A stretch of DNA of 64,000 nt. Source: Panonychus citri (Eukaryota; Arthropoda; Arachnida; Trombidiformes; Tetranychidae). The position numbers and the translations under genes are program-made. The notes beneath the pieces were generated by a model. That model searched no databases, was not told the DNA's origin, and was given only the letters and a program-made list of their open reading frames with translations. Where the stretch lies: assembly GCF_014898815.1 (NCBI RefSeq), contig NW_026515540.1:2170001-2234000 (forward strand). Reading direction: 5' to 3'. Shown here in pieces: positions 14,961 to 29,900 of the stretch (within the stretch, counting starts at the first letter, position 1; each line of letters starts with the position of its first letter).

Positions 14961-17900
14961 CCCTAACTGATGAAAAAATTTCTCCTTTCATGTAATCAAC
15001 ACCTTGTGAACCATTTGAACATGAGAACTCATTTGAACAAATGAATATCGTTTGAGCTGAATACGAATTTATGAAAAGTCAATGATGCAAATGTAATCAT
15101 TTTAAGTGGAAAGATAAAATTACAAGATTTAATTGTTGATCAAAGGTAATAATTTCATTGTCCTGACCTTAATGAAAATGAATTCTTATGCTTACTATTA
15201 ATAGATGAACATTCATCTCCCATGATAGTGATAGTGATCTTTGAACTCTCGTAGAGATCAATGTTTATCAAATATTATCTGATCATTTTTCCCATGATAG
15301 TGGTGATAATGATTATTAATATTATCCTCATCATCTTGTATCGTCTATCATGAGAAAAATTTTCACCCAATACTTTAATCTTCATCCTTGTGAATCCTTT
15401 GGGACTTTTTTATTTATGATCAACATGATTACTGAAAAAGACACTGAAATTGAATTTTTCATTCATCATCTTCATGAAATACGAAGTCTTAATCCGTAAA
15501 AATCGTCCGAAGCAATCAATTGTTTAGATATCACTTAAGGATTTTCACCGATCAGAACTTTTCTTTTTTTAAAAAAAATTGTGTCAATTTGATTTCCGAG
15601 AACAACAAATTATACCATCGAGTTATCAATACAATTTATCCTAATTTTGTGTACATTCAGCTGAGTACCATTGAGAAAAATTCTGAAAAGTTCATGGAGA
15701 GACTTTTCTCTCGCTCATGCAATACAATCTTGAGAATTACCATGATTATCAGATTTTTCTCTTCCAAAATGATGATAACCCACATTCTCGAAGGATAATC
15801 TAAATAAGCTTCTAAGTTATTCCAAGAGGCTCTTCCATGATAATCATGGTAATCATGATACTCTCAACCTTTGAATCTTTTATTACGAACGATTATAAAT
15901 TCTGATTAAATTCTGGATAAAATTCTCCTCATCAAATATACTATCCCGCTTTCTATGCTACTCTCATCTGAACCATATCAATGATTGATCATTCAAATAT
16001 CCCATGAAACATGATAAACACAATCAAAGGACAAAAGTGAAATTTGACTTTTCGACTGACAATTAAAACTAAAATTCGAGACACAGAAAAAGTTTATTCC
16101 CTCTGTATAACAATGTAACTGTTTTTTATCTCAAAGTAAAACCATAACGAGAAAAATACAGTAGGTAACCATGGCAACGAATGCTAACTGAGTAAAATAA
16201 AAGAAGTAATTTTTTTCATATTATATCATCACCTTCACTGGGAAGATTTTTTTTCATCGTCACTATTGTGTCATAAAGATCAAAGTGTAGATTGAGGTTG
16301 CAAATTGTATTGAAGTTAAAAGAGGAGGAGGTTATAAAGAAATGATTAGATACAGAGTGAGTTTCTTATATTGGAACTTTACTAATGATAAGGAAATGAA
16401 GACGAAAGATGAAAAGAGAAAACGAGAGAGAGAGAGAGAGAAGCAAAAAAAGAAGATGCTGAGAGCGAGAATCATCATCTTCATGGTGGTGATGATGATG
16501 ATCAGAAATAGATATTGGGAAAATAATAGAAGAGCATGAAAAAGGGATGATTATGGTGATGGAAAAATCTGTTAAACTCAGAACTTTCTTTCCATTGGAT
16601 TTCTAATTTGATTTATGTTCTTCTTCTTCTTGGTTGATTTCATACCCTGATTATATCTCAATCTCCAAACTCACATGAAACAATGGAACAGATAATTACT
16701 ATTGTATAATGATTATAATCACTCCAAGCGGATAAGTTATCGTTTCAGATTCTGAATTTATTACACTTAATCTCTTTCTCTCTCTCTCTCTATTTTCCTC
16801 CCATTGGCATAAAATGTCAATGATTAAAATGTCCCAGTCGATAAACTCTGAATCTCGACAATTGAATCTACCAATATGCTCTAATTTCACTTGTTTCCGC
16901 ATTTTGAGCTATTAATTTTATATTAACTGGAAATTTAAATTATCTCCATCTTGAAATATCAATTTAGTCTCAAGCATAGACCATAAAATTATTGGATATT
17001 AGAGTAAAAACTTTTGTCTAAGTAAATTGTTGATATAATAATTTCCTAACATGCTCATCTGATTTAACCTGTAATTCAATTGTTATTCATGATACCCTCT
17101 CAATCTTACATCTTACACATTGTCAGTGATGATAATGATGATAATAAGGTGGATAATAATGAATGATGAAGAAACTAAACAAAACAATAAAGCGATTCAG
17201 TGAATGAATATAAACACAAATACACCACTCAGGTTTAATTTACATGACAATAAGATGATGAGTAGGATGATAATCAATTCAAACTATTTTGCAAGAAACA
17301 AAAAAAAACCTCAACATGATAATCAACAAATCTGATTCCTCTGAAAATGACAGAGGAAAAGTTCATAGGAAACTTTTGTCAAATGTCAAAACTTTGACCA
17401 ATGTCCAAAGAGATGAGCTACTCAAGTAACGAAAAATTTCATTCGAAATATTAATTCAATTGGATGAAAAGTTGTCACGATTTCGAAACCATTTCAATCA
17501 TAACTTCCGATCACTTGAATGGTATTCTCTCAATTATGACCTGAGATTCTCCTATTTCCTTGTTCGAACTGAAATTAATGACTAATTGTTGTCTCTCTCT
17601 CTCTCTCTTTCAGGAGCACTTTTCACGGAAGATGAAAAAAATGGCCCCACTGAATTAGCCTTCAAGTACGGTGTTTATCGTGTCAATAAAGATCGTAATT
17701 TACTAACTAATACAACATTAATTTACGATATTCAATATGTCTCAAAAGATGACAGTTTTCATGCCTCGAAAAAGGGTAAGATTTCATGACGATAATACTT
17801 TAAATCCAATTCATGATGATGATTCTGAAAAAAAAATCTCCTTCTTCATCTGTCTAAATGAATATTCAATTGTTGCTGTTACCATATGATGTATTCAAAT

Positions 17901-20900
17901 AACATAGACTTTTATATATCTTTCATCCAATGTCAGCATGATAACAAGATATTTAATTCATTATTATTCAGATGAATGAACTTACAAGACGATGGAAATG
18001 ATTAAATGTTGAGGAAGTAAGGAAAAAATCTTCACATTCAGAAAATTCTGATTTTGAAATCAGGATGAGGATGAATTTTGTTACTTCAAATTTCTGGTTC
18101 ACTTGATTTGATTAATTTAACAATTTATCATTGATTATTGATTTGCAATTATAATCATGCATCATGAGTCTAATGATGATGAATCAATCGCCACCATATT
18201 CATCTTGAAATTAGGTCAAGGTTGTCAATCATTTTGACTAAAGCATCATAATGAACTTTATTCAGTATAACAATGAATTAAAAAGATGAGACTTTTAGTT
18301 GAAATAATTATGATTAATCGTCGCCCAATTAACATGTAATGATGAATTCAAATCATGATAATATTGAGAGAGAATGGAAAAAAAGATAACAGCTAATGAC
18401 ATTATCATGTTTTTTCCCCTGTGAAACTGAGAGATGAGGAAAAAAAGTTCATGATGAGTCTCATTTATTAAGTGTAAAAACTTTTCCAGTCTTCAGAAAA
18501 TGAAGATAAATATTACAACTAATCATTAAGCTTATCATTATCATGGTGATTATCATGATTCCTCTGAAACTCAACGGAAACAGAAGCAAAAACAAAGTAA
18601 ACTAATCATAACAAACTAATGATTAGATTCAAATTGTTGCTCAAATTATCAACGTCGACAACAATTGTCACCATAATACTTTAATCTCCATAGGAAGAGG
18701 GAGAAAACGATTCATAGGAGAGAGAAAAAAATGTTGATGATGAAATAACATGAGAAAGAATTCAGTGAATTTGGAACTTTTCTCTGTCTCTCTCTTTTCT
18801 CAACCTTCCCCTGAATTAGAAGGTGGGAAATTTTTCCTCTCCTCGCCATTGTTAGCCTAATACACCCAAATAATATATTAGATCAATGAGCTTAAATAAG
18901 GTTTAAATGGTATAATCAGGAAGCTGTGAAACCAATTTACAATTACATTTATCACCCACCACCATGTTTCATGAGGGTTCAGTTGGTGAAAACAGGGAAA
19001 GTGTCACTTTGTCGGAATCATTTTTTCCTCCTTCATCTTTCTGTCTGAATATATTACATCAAAAAAGGATAAACATTATCATATTACTTATTCAGGGATG
19101 TGAATGAACAGAAAACCATGATAATCATGATAAGTTTTCAAATTTACTCAGATTGAAATTCACAATTTTTTCCCCTCTTTTATCATAATAATAAGAAACT
19201 TTATCTTTCTTATTAAGAGATTGAATTTTGTGTAGGAAATATTCAATTGTTTCAATTGTATGATGATGATGATGATCAATGTTACTATTATTGTTTACAG
19301 GCAATTCAATTTAAATCTGAATTCATGTTGATTTGAGGATGAAAATGGTGAAAAAAAAATCTCTGAGACTGAACTTTATTGTTTGTTTCATTTTCCAGAG
19401 TAAATATTTCATCTCTGAGGTTATGTATTATTTTTAATATTCAATCAATAATGATAACATTTTTTTTAACCCATAAAATTTTGTTTATACTATTTGTTTA
19501 TTATATAAATGGTGATGATGATGATCATCATCATCATGAGGATGAAGTTGATGGTTGGAGTTATATGTAAGTTTTCAAGAATAATTCTGAATTGACTGAG
19601 CTCTGGGATTGTATTTTCTTGTGTGTGTCTCAGGATTTGGGTGAAGTGGAAGGTTGTAAGGTGATGATGATGTTGCAGTTACATGGGAAAAAGATATTAT
19701 CTCTATGGTGGAGAAAATGATTCTTTGTTGATGAAGAGTAGGAGGAGAGGAAGAGATCTAAAGTTCTGATGGAAATTGGAATAACTCAGAATTTTTATCA
19801 TTTTCTTTTATTTTTTTTCCTCTCTCATGTTATCCTTTCTTTTCTTTTCTTTTCTTATCATCATCATCATCTCATCATGCGTGGCTTTCTACAATTAATC
19901 TCATCCTTTTTGATAGATTCCGGTGTCTTCACAGCATCTTGAAAAATCTAGATGATCATGATCATCTTCATCTTCATGATAACTTTCACCTTTCCAACCA
20001 GTCAACGATTTCAGATCATTCAAGATGATTACTCTGAATATCTCTCATGGATTTAGTGAGATATTATTTTCTTTTTGTTTTTATCTTCCCTCTCTGACAA
20101 GTGAACACAAAACAATCTGAAAAGTTCATTCATCAAATTTGGATTCAAAGTTAATTCTGAAAATATTCAGAAATGTTTCATATTCATCATGTTATTATAA
20201 TGGTTAGGTAAAAGTTAATATTCACTCAGTCAATCTTTCCCTGAACTCTTTAATTTCCGGTTTGAATTTTGTTCTCTTTTTTTTTGTTTTCTCTCCTCAT
20301 CTGAAAATCATCATCATCATCATGAAATTTCCTGTTGTTAAACATTCATTGATGAATGAATCATGTTAATCTATTTCCTATCACTAGGTAATTAATTTGT
20401 TTCTGATCAATGATTGTTAAAGGAAAACAATTACAAAGAAATGAGACTTTTTCTGTTAATTGTAAATTCTAAACAGCAATAAACACTAATTACACCGAGA
20501 TAATTTGTAGATTTAGATTAATGATAAATGATGATAAGATGATTAAAAGAGATGATTAATCGGAAAATTGTCGATCAATATTATATTAAATTGTTGATGA
20601 TGTTTGAGTGAAAATCAATTGTTAATCCAATTGTGATTAATTGTAACACTTTATGAAAGCTCACTGATATTCAGAGTTAATTTTGATTGTATTCACAATT
20701 CTTGAGATGATTTCATGGTGGAATCATGGAATCTGATGGATTCCATGAACTGTATAAGAAACCAAGTAGATAAACAAAAGGTGACTATAAGCATTGTAAC
20801 AAGATTCACCCAATTTAATCTTAAATGAGGCTTGTGCTCAGAACTTTTCAATGAAAATTCATGATTTAAAATGATAGTGAAGATAATGATGATAATAATG

Positions 20901-23900
20901 ATGAAAGTCGTTTAGTCAACTAAGAAAAAGAAACCTTAAGATTTTCATCTTTATTCAGCATCTCCATGAGAGATCAGCATGATGATCATGATTCTCTCTC
21001 TCTCTCTCTCACTCCCTTTCAATCATCACTTTCATGAATCTTTTACATTCCAATTTTCTAGCCTCCGGCTTGGATACATACACCATGTATACACAAAAAT
21101 CTAATACAACTGAATAAAATTCTGGAACTTTTCTCACTCCATTGATTCAAAGCAGGTCAAATGGCTTATGATGATGATGATGATAATGAAGATGAGTGGG
21201 TAGAGGTGATGATGATGATGGTGTTTTATGTTAACAATAAAAATAACAAAAGGGTGAAGTTAAATCTTACATGAAAATGAATGAGTTACCAATGCAAACA
21301 TCAATAATCAACTGGATGATGTTCAGATCATTAAATCAAATGATATTACATTGTTAAAATGAATGATAAGTTTGATTCAGTTCATTTCAGTTCAGTTCAT
21401 CATCATTATCTTTATTAAATCAATGGGAAAAAAATATCATCATCCATGATACTTGGTTTATCATCATTATCGGTATCATCATGAGTCTGATAAGTTTGCT
21501 CCACTTACCATCCAATGGATTTCTGTACGATTGCTAATTGCAATTGATTAATTGCGATTCAAATTGTATAAAGCTAATAATGATCATCATCATCATCATG
21601 AATGATATATATATTTTACTTATTATCTTATAATAATAATGATGATAAACTTTAAGCTAAACTTTTTTTTTGTTGTCACGAAAAACAAACTTACAAATCA
21701 GATCAATGTAACTTTATTAAGGACAATGATTTGTCTTTAATCATCATCATCCTTTAATCACAATGATTAAGTTTAATGATAAATCTAATTGAGCTTCTGT
21801 GGATTAAGTTGATGATATGTCAATCAACTCACATCAATCACCAAAATTAGATACATGATAAGAATGAAACTTTTTTCCCTGATCGATTGTCATCAAATTA
21901 TATTGTTATGAATAAATTGACTGATTAATTATCTTGATTAAATAACAGCAAAAGATTAAAGGTAGAGAGTCTTAATCACTAACAGATAATGAACATCTGA
22001 TTGTAACAATTAACCTTCATCATTTACTAATACAATTACTTGTACAAGGCTATTCAACTTCAGTTTACGCAGATTTTTAGTTATAAGTCAAGAATTTGAA
22101 TTGAATTTTCGAGAAATGACCTCAATGACCTTGAAAATTTTTACACGAAGTCCTTCAATTCTGAAATGTATACGTACGAGGTTTGATCTTTTTAGGATAA
22201 ATCGTTCTTGACTTATAACATAAAGTGTATAAGTTTGATTGAATTTGTTTTTTTCATTTCATTCACATGTTAACATGATTATCATCATCATTATTCAGAT
22301 GATGATAATAAATAAATTATGTATGATTGAGATGCAGATGATGAGGATGATGATTATTGTGATAATATAAACAGTTCAGTAACAAGTGAATGTGTATATG
22401 GTTACATTACCTTTGGATGCTCATTATCAATGTTACATGTTAAAGGGTTATCCATGATTCCTGAGATTCAGCATCATTATTATTTCTCTCTATTCCCTGA
22501 TTACAAAATGTTCACCCTTTCATGTTGATCATTATTATTATCCATTTCTCTCTCACTCTTGTTCTGTCTCTTTAAATTATCGACAAAATGTCTCTTCATG
22601 TCATCATCATCATCATCATCATGTAATATTATCAATTCAGGATATTGTGTATTTTCATGATGATCATTTCCAGTCTCTTCTTCATTGTAATGATGCTTTC
22701 TCAATCATCATCATCATCATCAAATGATTATCGTGAGACCATCCATGATTAATTAGTCTGAACAAAAAGTAAACTCCCAATCAACAGTAAAGAGTCATGA
22801 GAGAGTCAAAAAACAAGGTGGATGGGACATTTTTACTCCTTAGAGAGTCAATGCCTTTTGATGAGATTAGACTCATTTTTGAGTGTATTTGACTCTTATT
22901 TTGATTAGTTTTGACTCTTTACTAAAATTAATCAATAGAGAGTCAATAGTTATTCAAATAAATTGAGTTAAATTGACTCAAATATGAATTATTTTGACTC
23001 TTTTTTGACCGTTTTTGAACGGCCATGAATCAACATTGAGTCAATTTTTTGATTGATTAAGACGAAAGAAAATGAAATTAATGACTGAAGAATCAATATG
23101 TTTATTGATTCCTCAATCAAAGAATCTCTTGATTGTTTAATAAAATATAAACTTAAATCTTAGATTTTTGATTCAAAGAATCAGTTTTATTTTAAATTAA
23201 TTTAATTAATTAATTTTGAAAAATGAAACTAAACTTCTTTGAATCAATAAAACGCAAACTTAAATCTTAGATTTTTGATTCAAAGAATCAGTTTTATTTT
23301 AAATTGATTTAATTAATTAATTTTGAAAAGTGAAATCAAACTTTTTTGAATCAAAATATTAAAGAATATGCATTCTTTGAAACAATTATCATCACAAGCA
23401 GGATTTGAATCTGATTCTGAATCTTCCTCGATTCCGTTTATTACTGAATCTTTTTCTTGAATCGAATTGGTCAATAATAATTCATCATCCATAAAATCAG
23501 ATATCCGACTCCGATTGACTCCTTTTTCATCTTCAGCTTCCAATCTCCCAATTCTATTGAGCTCACAAAAATCGTTGAATCCATTCGTTTAGTTGTTGTC
23601 GCAGGTTCACCAACAAAATAATTCTTGATATGGTTACTTGTTCCAGGAATCAAATTATCAAGAATGTTTGTTCGTTCCTCACCTTGCTGAGAAACATTCG
23701 AGCTGATACCAGATTCATAGCCTTCAGTGGAAGAATTCAGAGTTGTTTTCGGAGTTGAAAACGAAAATGCTGAAAGAACAGCAGCACTGGAAGATTCATT
23801 AACTCTCGCTTTATGCCTTCGAGCTGCTCGTGAGCTTCTAGTTGAAGTGCGGGTTTGTGGTGAATAGATGAATTCCTCTTTATCTTGAACACTTGTATCT

Positions 23901-26900
23901 TCTTCAGCAGTTGTGCTCTCGATAATTGAATCCCAAGCAGCAGAATCTCTCCTAGCCGTAAACTTGGAACGTGAGTAGTACATTGCTTTGAAATAGTATC
24001 GGTCATTTTTTTCTCTTTGAATTCATCGTAGCTTTTAGCACCACAACAGCGAATAGTATGATCTAAGAAATAATAATAAATAACAAATAAAAATGTTAGT
24101 TGAATAGGAAAAATTCAATTTTCAAAATTCATTGATTCTTACCGAAAAGAGCTCTCAAGCGAATTTCTCCTAACCCAGAGATAACTTTTCCACCTGTTGG
24201 ATCAGATAGAGGAAACTCATGATTCCAAATCGCAATCAATGAACGTCGTCCACCATTTCCTCTCAAAGTTACATCTTTAATCCAATGATTTGGAAAACAA
24301 TATCTAATGATAGTTGTTAATACTACTCCAGATTCACGTTCATTTAGCCTCTCCGGTAAAGAGGAAATGGCTTTTCTGTATTTTCTTGTATAAACAGGAA
24401 AATACGGAATTATTCGTAAACCATTTGTAAATATTTCTTGATTTGTTGCGTTTCCTTTTCTGAATTCATCGATTTCCGATTCAAAGGATTTGAATAAATG
24501 CATGAAGCATTTCAGAATCGTTGAAATTTCACCAAAGAAAAAATGATTATCATCAGGAACTGGGTTAAGCGTGATAACCGGAGACAAACGATTGTGTCTA
24601 TTACTTAAAGATTCAACCACTTCTTTAGTCGTCTTTGATTCGTAATTCACCGATGTAAAATCTTTACGGTAAAGATTGATTCTCTTTTGATGCTCATCCT
24701 TTTCCTGTTTTTCGGAACTTGTTGCACTATTTTCTTGTTCACTGAGATCTATGAAAGCAACGTTTTTCTTTGCTTTTGATATTTGTTCCAAGTAATGGAC
24801 TCTGTGTAAAAAAGCATCAAAATCACCTTTAGTTGATACTTCTAATGCATTTTTGCTGATTTTGGTAAGCTTAATATCCTCTGATGCGAGCCACATGGTT
24901 ATCTTTTTTGATAATCCAGGAAGATTGTAAACTTTAGCAGCGTTGAAAAAAATTTGTAGTTCTGATTCATTTCTTGTGAATCATCTAAAATAGAAAAGGA
25001 GAATCACAATTAGACATATACAAAAAGAACAGCTCATTTTCAACTTACCAGCAGTAGCAATTATGAGCCCTTGAATCATTTTTACACCCGAAACACTAAT
25101 GTAAACCACGTTTTCCGTTGAAAATTCCAATAGCTTTAAATCTTTAGGAACTTTTTCCTTGGCAAGCTTGAAGCCTATTGGAATAGTAGATTCTCTTTTG
25201 AAGGAATCTCTCACTCTCAAAATAGCACAAACCAATTGTTGATTAGCCATTAGCCAAATTGTACCAATTAAGGTTGGTTGATTATAGATGAAAGATTTTT
25301 TTGACCGTGATTTAGATTTGAGGGAAAAATTAAAAACGTAACTTTTTCTTTTAAGATTCAAGTCCATAAAAACGAAAAAAAAACCACTAAGATCACTTCG
25401 TCTATTCACGAGAAATCTAAAAAACGTTGTTGAAGGTCAAAATAAAACTAAATTGTTTCAAATTACAATTTGAAGAGAAGAGTTGTAATGAGATTAAAAC
25501 CTTATCTTCAACTGATTAGATAGAATTTGAATCTTCGCTCTTTTAAAGAACGCGTGTTGTTACCATGACAACGGAGAATAGAAAACCACATGTTCTTTTT
25601 AGAAAAAAATTTGTTCTTTTTTAAATATTTATCTTTTTTAATTAATTAAATGTTTAATTAAAAATTTTCGCTAATCTTTTTCTTAAATTTGAATCTTTGC
25701 TATCTTGTGAAAGTTTTTTTCCAATGAATCGATCAACACGAACAATTAACCGTAGAAAAAGAAAAGATTTCTTGAAATTTTCTACTGGTTATATTGACCA
25801 GTTACCTGAAGTTGGCTCAGGAAGTGATGATTGTGTTTCGGAAACACTTTCTGATAATGTGAGTGTTAGGGAATCATTCACTAGTGAACTTAGTGAATCA
25901 ACTAATTCGGATGAATTATTCGATGAGAACTCTGTTTGTGACTCAACCCAAAAAGATCCATCATTTGAAGAGTATTCAGAAGCTGTACTAATGGCAATTC
26001 TTAGTCATGGTGGTTTGAGTCTCTCTTCGGGAGAGATTGTCTCGAATCTCATCAATAATTTTAATAAAAGGTTTTCACCGAATCCTTTAACTTTACCAAG
26101 TGTAAGGTATTTCTGGAAAAAGAAAGCCGATGAAAATTTGGTAGATGTTTACATCATTTGTGACAAAGGACATTCTCATGGTCCTTTTCAAGGTGAACCA
26201 AGGACATTCGGTTTTTACACTTGTGATAAAGTGAGGATTCCAGCTATTTTGAAAAACAATCAATACTTCTTGAGTATAAGATTAGTTCAACAATTTGAAA
26301 GACATTTACCATTATTAAGGAAAGAAGATTGGTATACGAATGAATCACATTCTCAAGGAATCATCTATTCTATAAATTGTAGTGAATTGGCAGCAAAATT
26401 GAAAACTCGAATTTTGAACCTGATTCCGTGCAAAAGTACACATTGACAATGCACGGCGATGAAGTCCAAGCTGGTAATTCTTCTTCAATCGTAATATTTC
26501 CAATCATTACGGAATCATTACATTTACGCATTTTGTGCGTAAATGTTTTTGTTTTTTTTGAATATTTTTTGAATAAAAATCATTCAAAAAAAAATTGAAA
26601 ACAATTTGAGTCTAAAAAAGAGTCATCAGAGAGTCAAAATCTAATCATTTTGACTCTCTTAAAAAATGTGTGTTGATTGGGCTCATTCAAGATGGATGCT
26701 GTTGGTGTTTCTGTGTATGTGGAGCTACATGATATTTTCAGAGATTCACATGAGGAATCCACTCATTATTATCTTTATTCTGATTCTTTTCTATCTTTTG
26801 TTCATTTTCTGTTTCAACATTTTCTTATTCAGAATCATCGGAAATCTTCAACAGTTCTGACACCTTTATATCCTCTTTTTTCACCCATAGTTATTAACCT

Positions 26901-29900
26901 TGTTTTCTAAACAATAGAAACTCTCATCATCTTCATCATCATGAATACTTTGTCCTTTTTTGCTAAGATAAAATGTATATTCCAAATGCTAATCATGATA
27001 CACGCTATTTGCTAATGAACAGAATCGACAGAATCTGTTGAGATTTTCTTTTGATTTTCCATGTTAACTTGTACATGTATTCCCTCCCCATAATCGTAAC
27101 CACAACTAATTTAATCAAAACTAATCATCACTATTGATTATAAACCTTGATGGTAATAATAATTTATCCTTAGATGTAAATCCGTAGTCATTTGGATTAC
27201 ATATTATCTTGATGATTATTGTTTACAATGAAATGAATTGGTTTTCAGGATCTCAGTTTGTCTGTAGGAAATGATTTCAGTCCAATGAACTTTATCTGCA
27301 ACAATTTGCCTTAAATCAATAAGATGATAATATTAATATTGTACTGAAAACCATAATCATAATCATTAGTATTCTTTATAAATTGTTTAGAAGGAGAAAT
27401 TGTTGAAAAGGAATCATTCTCACCATGATGAAGACTCATAATTTTTATTCTCCATGAACATTCATCATCATTAGAATCATTTACTGAAAGTAGTTAGAGT
27501 TAATTGTTTCAGTCCAAATTCATGTACAAAGTTAATCTCGTTGCAATCTGATAGAAACAATTGAACCAAAGTTTCGTTTATCTCAACGGATGTCGAAAAA
27601 AAGTCCGACTTTTTCCTGGAATTCGAGCAAATCGCTAATAAAACTATTCGTTGTACCAAAGAGATTCAACTCTTTCATGGTATAACTGGTTTTCTACGTT
27701 GTAATTAGCGTTTAAAACTTTCCACGAAAAGGTTAACCTTCGACCTCTGGAGCAGAAATAATTATGAGATTTTCAGGAGAAATGACTTTGATTCAGAGAT
27801 GAACATGGTAAAGAGAGAGACATAAACTTCGAGGTACATTTTCCTTTGAGATTCAGCTTTCTTTAAGTTGTTTAGGTTTTTCAATATTCACTCATCACCA
27901 TGATTTCGAGATGAATTTCCAAATCAATTGATGATTAACATTCATCATCTGAATAGTCATCATGTTTATCCTTTAACAATGTTTGTTATTATCTGGGTTA
28001 ATTTGATAGGTAAATGTTGATATTGACATTAGAGAGATTCTGAAGATGAGGATAAAGATGATAAGTTCTAGTTAGTTGAATGAGAAATCGATTGAGTAAG
28101 AAAAAAAAGCTGATTGATCAGATGAACAACAATACCTCATGATTACCATGGGAGTTGATAGAGAATGAGGATCATGAATGAACCTTTGAAAGTTTTGACT
28201 CGAAAATGATTATGCTAACAGGATTATCTATCTCATGTTGTTTTGCATCACCGTTCAATATCATCTCCAGAATCATCATGGTGACAATAATGTTATGTGA
28301 TAAAACTTCAATCCTCCTTTAACTCTCACTTGGAAAAGTGTCTCAAGAGTTTTCTCTGTGTGTCAATGAATAAAAACTCAACAAGGAAACTTTTCCTTGC
28401 CGAATTTCATGGAGAAAATTTCATCAACTATTTTACTTTTCTCAACTTGCTCATCATCACCATCGTCATCATCATTATAATTATCATCATCTTGATAACA
28501 TTTTCGTCTTTGGTGTAATATTTTGTGTTTCCTTGGTGAAAAAATTTTCTTCTTGCTCCCTTTACACTTTACTCAGTCAGACAAACAATATAATATTTAT
28601 CCCAACGGAATTATCATGATTGTTATCATGGTAAGATACTCACAAGGGGTGGATGAAGATTGGAGTGAGTAAAAAAGTAAAGCAAGTGGGAGAGCTGTAG
28701 ATATAAAATAAATATTAATAACAAAAGCATAATAAATAACAGTTGATGTGAACATGATAAAATCCTCCAAATGCAAACACAATAAATTTTAATTCAACTT
28801 TTAACTCACTTTGATCAAGAAATTCAAGAGATTGAACTTTTTCATGGGTGAAAAAATATTAAAAATAGAATAGAGTGAGTGAATGAGAGAGAGAGAGAAA
28901 TGGGAGCAAAAATTAAACACCCTGAATATTTGATTTAAATGTGAAGATCCATATTATTACTGTACTGCCAATGATCATTCATTGTTTTTAATGTTTATCA
29001 TGAAAATTCATTGACTGAATTCTGGATACAAATACTAAGTTCTGAGTAGAGTTTACAGATTAATATCTTTGGTATGAGAACTGGCTGCTTGGAGTGATTC
29101 GGTGAGGTGGTTAACGTATTTCTTTAGATATATTTATCATCATGTTATCCTCATCATCATCGTATTGATTATATTAATATCATATTTTATGCATTTAAAA
29201 GTATTCAGGAAATCCATTGAAGGATGTAAAACAGGAGTGGGTCATGTATGAAAAGGGGGAAATATGTTTATCTCAAAGGATTATGACTGCGGAAAATGTT
29301 TGTCACCCTGAATCAGTTATTATATTCAATCATGCATATGAATGTGCCACCCAATATATTGCAAATATCTGAGGGGTGACACGTTGGGTGGGTGATAATC
29401 AAAAGGTTTCAATGTATATTTATGAAAATATCTTAGTGAATACCCATACTCTCTCTCAACCTCAGGTATGTATATATAAATATACTTGATTACCTGGAAA
29501 ATGAATGTTAAAAATGTTACCATGAATACCCTGATAATCAGGATTGCATTTCTTTCAAATATCACTGAATATTGATATATTATTATATTCTGATTGCTCT
29601 GCTGGTGAGAATTTGATTGAAATGAATCAAATGAAGAAAAGTTTAACTGGAATGGTAATTTCCAAACAAACAGATGAAAAAATGAATAGATATTGAAATT
29701 CTGGTTGAATGGTCGATTTCATGATAATCATAAATACAATGTCAGGAAATTGATAGACTAATATCAGTTAGAAATCACTAATCAGTATGATTAGACAATC
29801 AATCAGAATATAAATCAATTGACTAAAACGAGAGGATTTTGTTTCTGCCAAACTTATCCAATCAACTATCGTTCATGGTTTATTCAGTTGTGGGTTTCAT

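Larger units (their letters stand above)
22791..26661. mobile_element. Degraded DNA transposon with divergent genes and GAGTCA subterminal repeats
   Basis: The left end has a 21-base block, AGAGTCATgAGAGAGTCAAAA (22791-22811), repeated with one mismatch at 26619-26639. An inverted copy, TTTTGACTCTCTT, closes the right side at 26649-26661. The left 250 bases carry about ten GAGTCA/TGACTC words in both orientations, like subterminal transposase-binding arrays. Inside are a spliced minus-strand gene (23313-25250) and a divergent plus-strand gene (25724-26446). Exact termini and target duplication are not resolved. No DDE catalytic domain was found, so the element looks incomplete. The superfamily is not identified; Kolobok- or hAT-like is only a thought. 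Confidence 0.55.

Noticed and set aside
22501..22704. Minus-strand frame rich in Asp, Asn and Glu
   Set aside because: Repeat translation just outside the DNA transposon; no splice or coding support.
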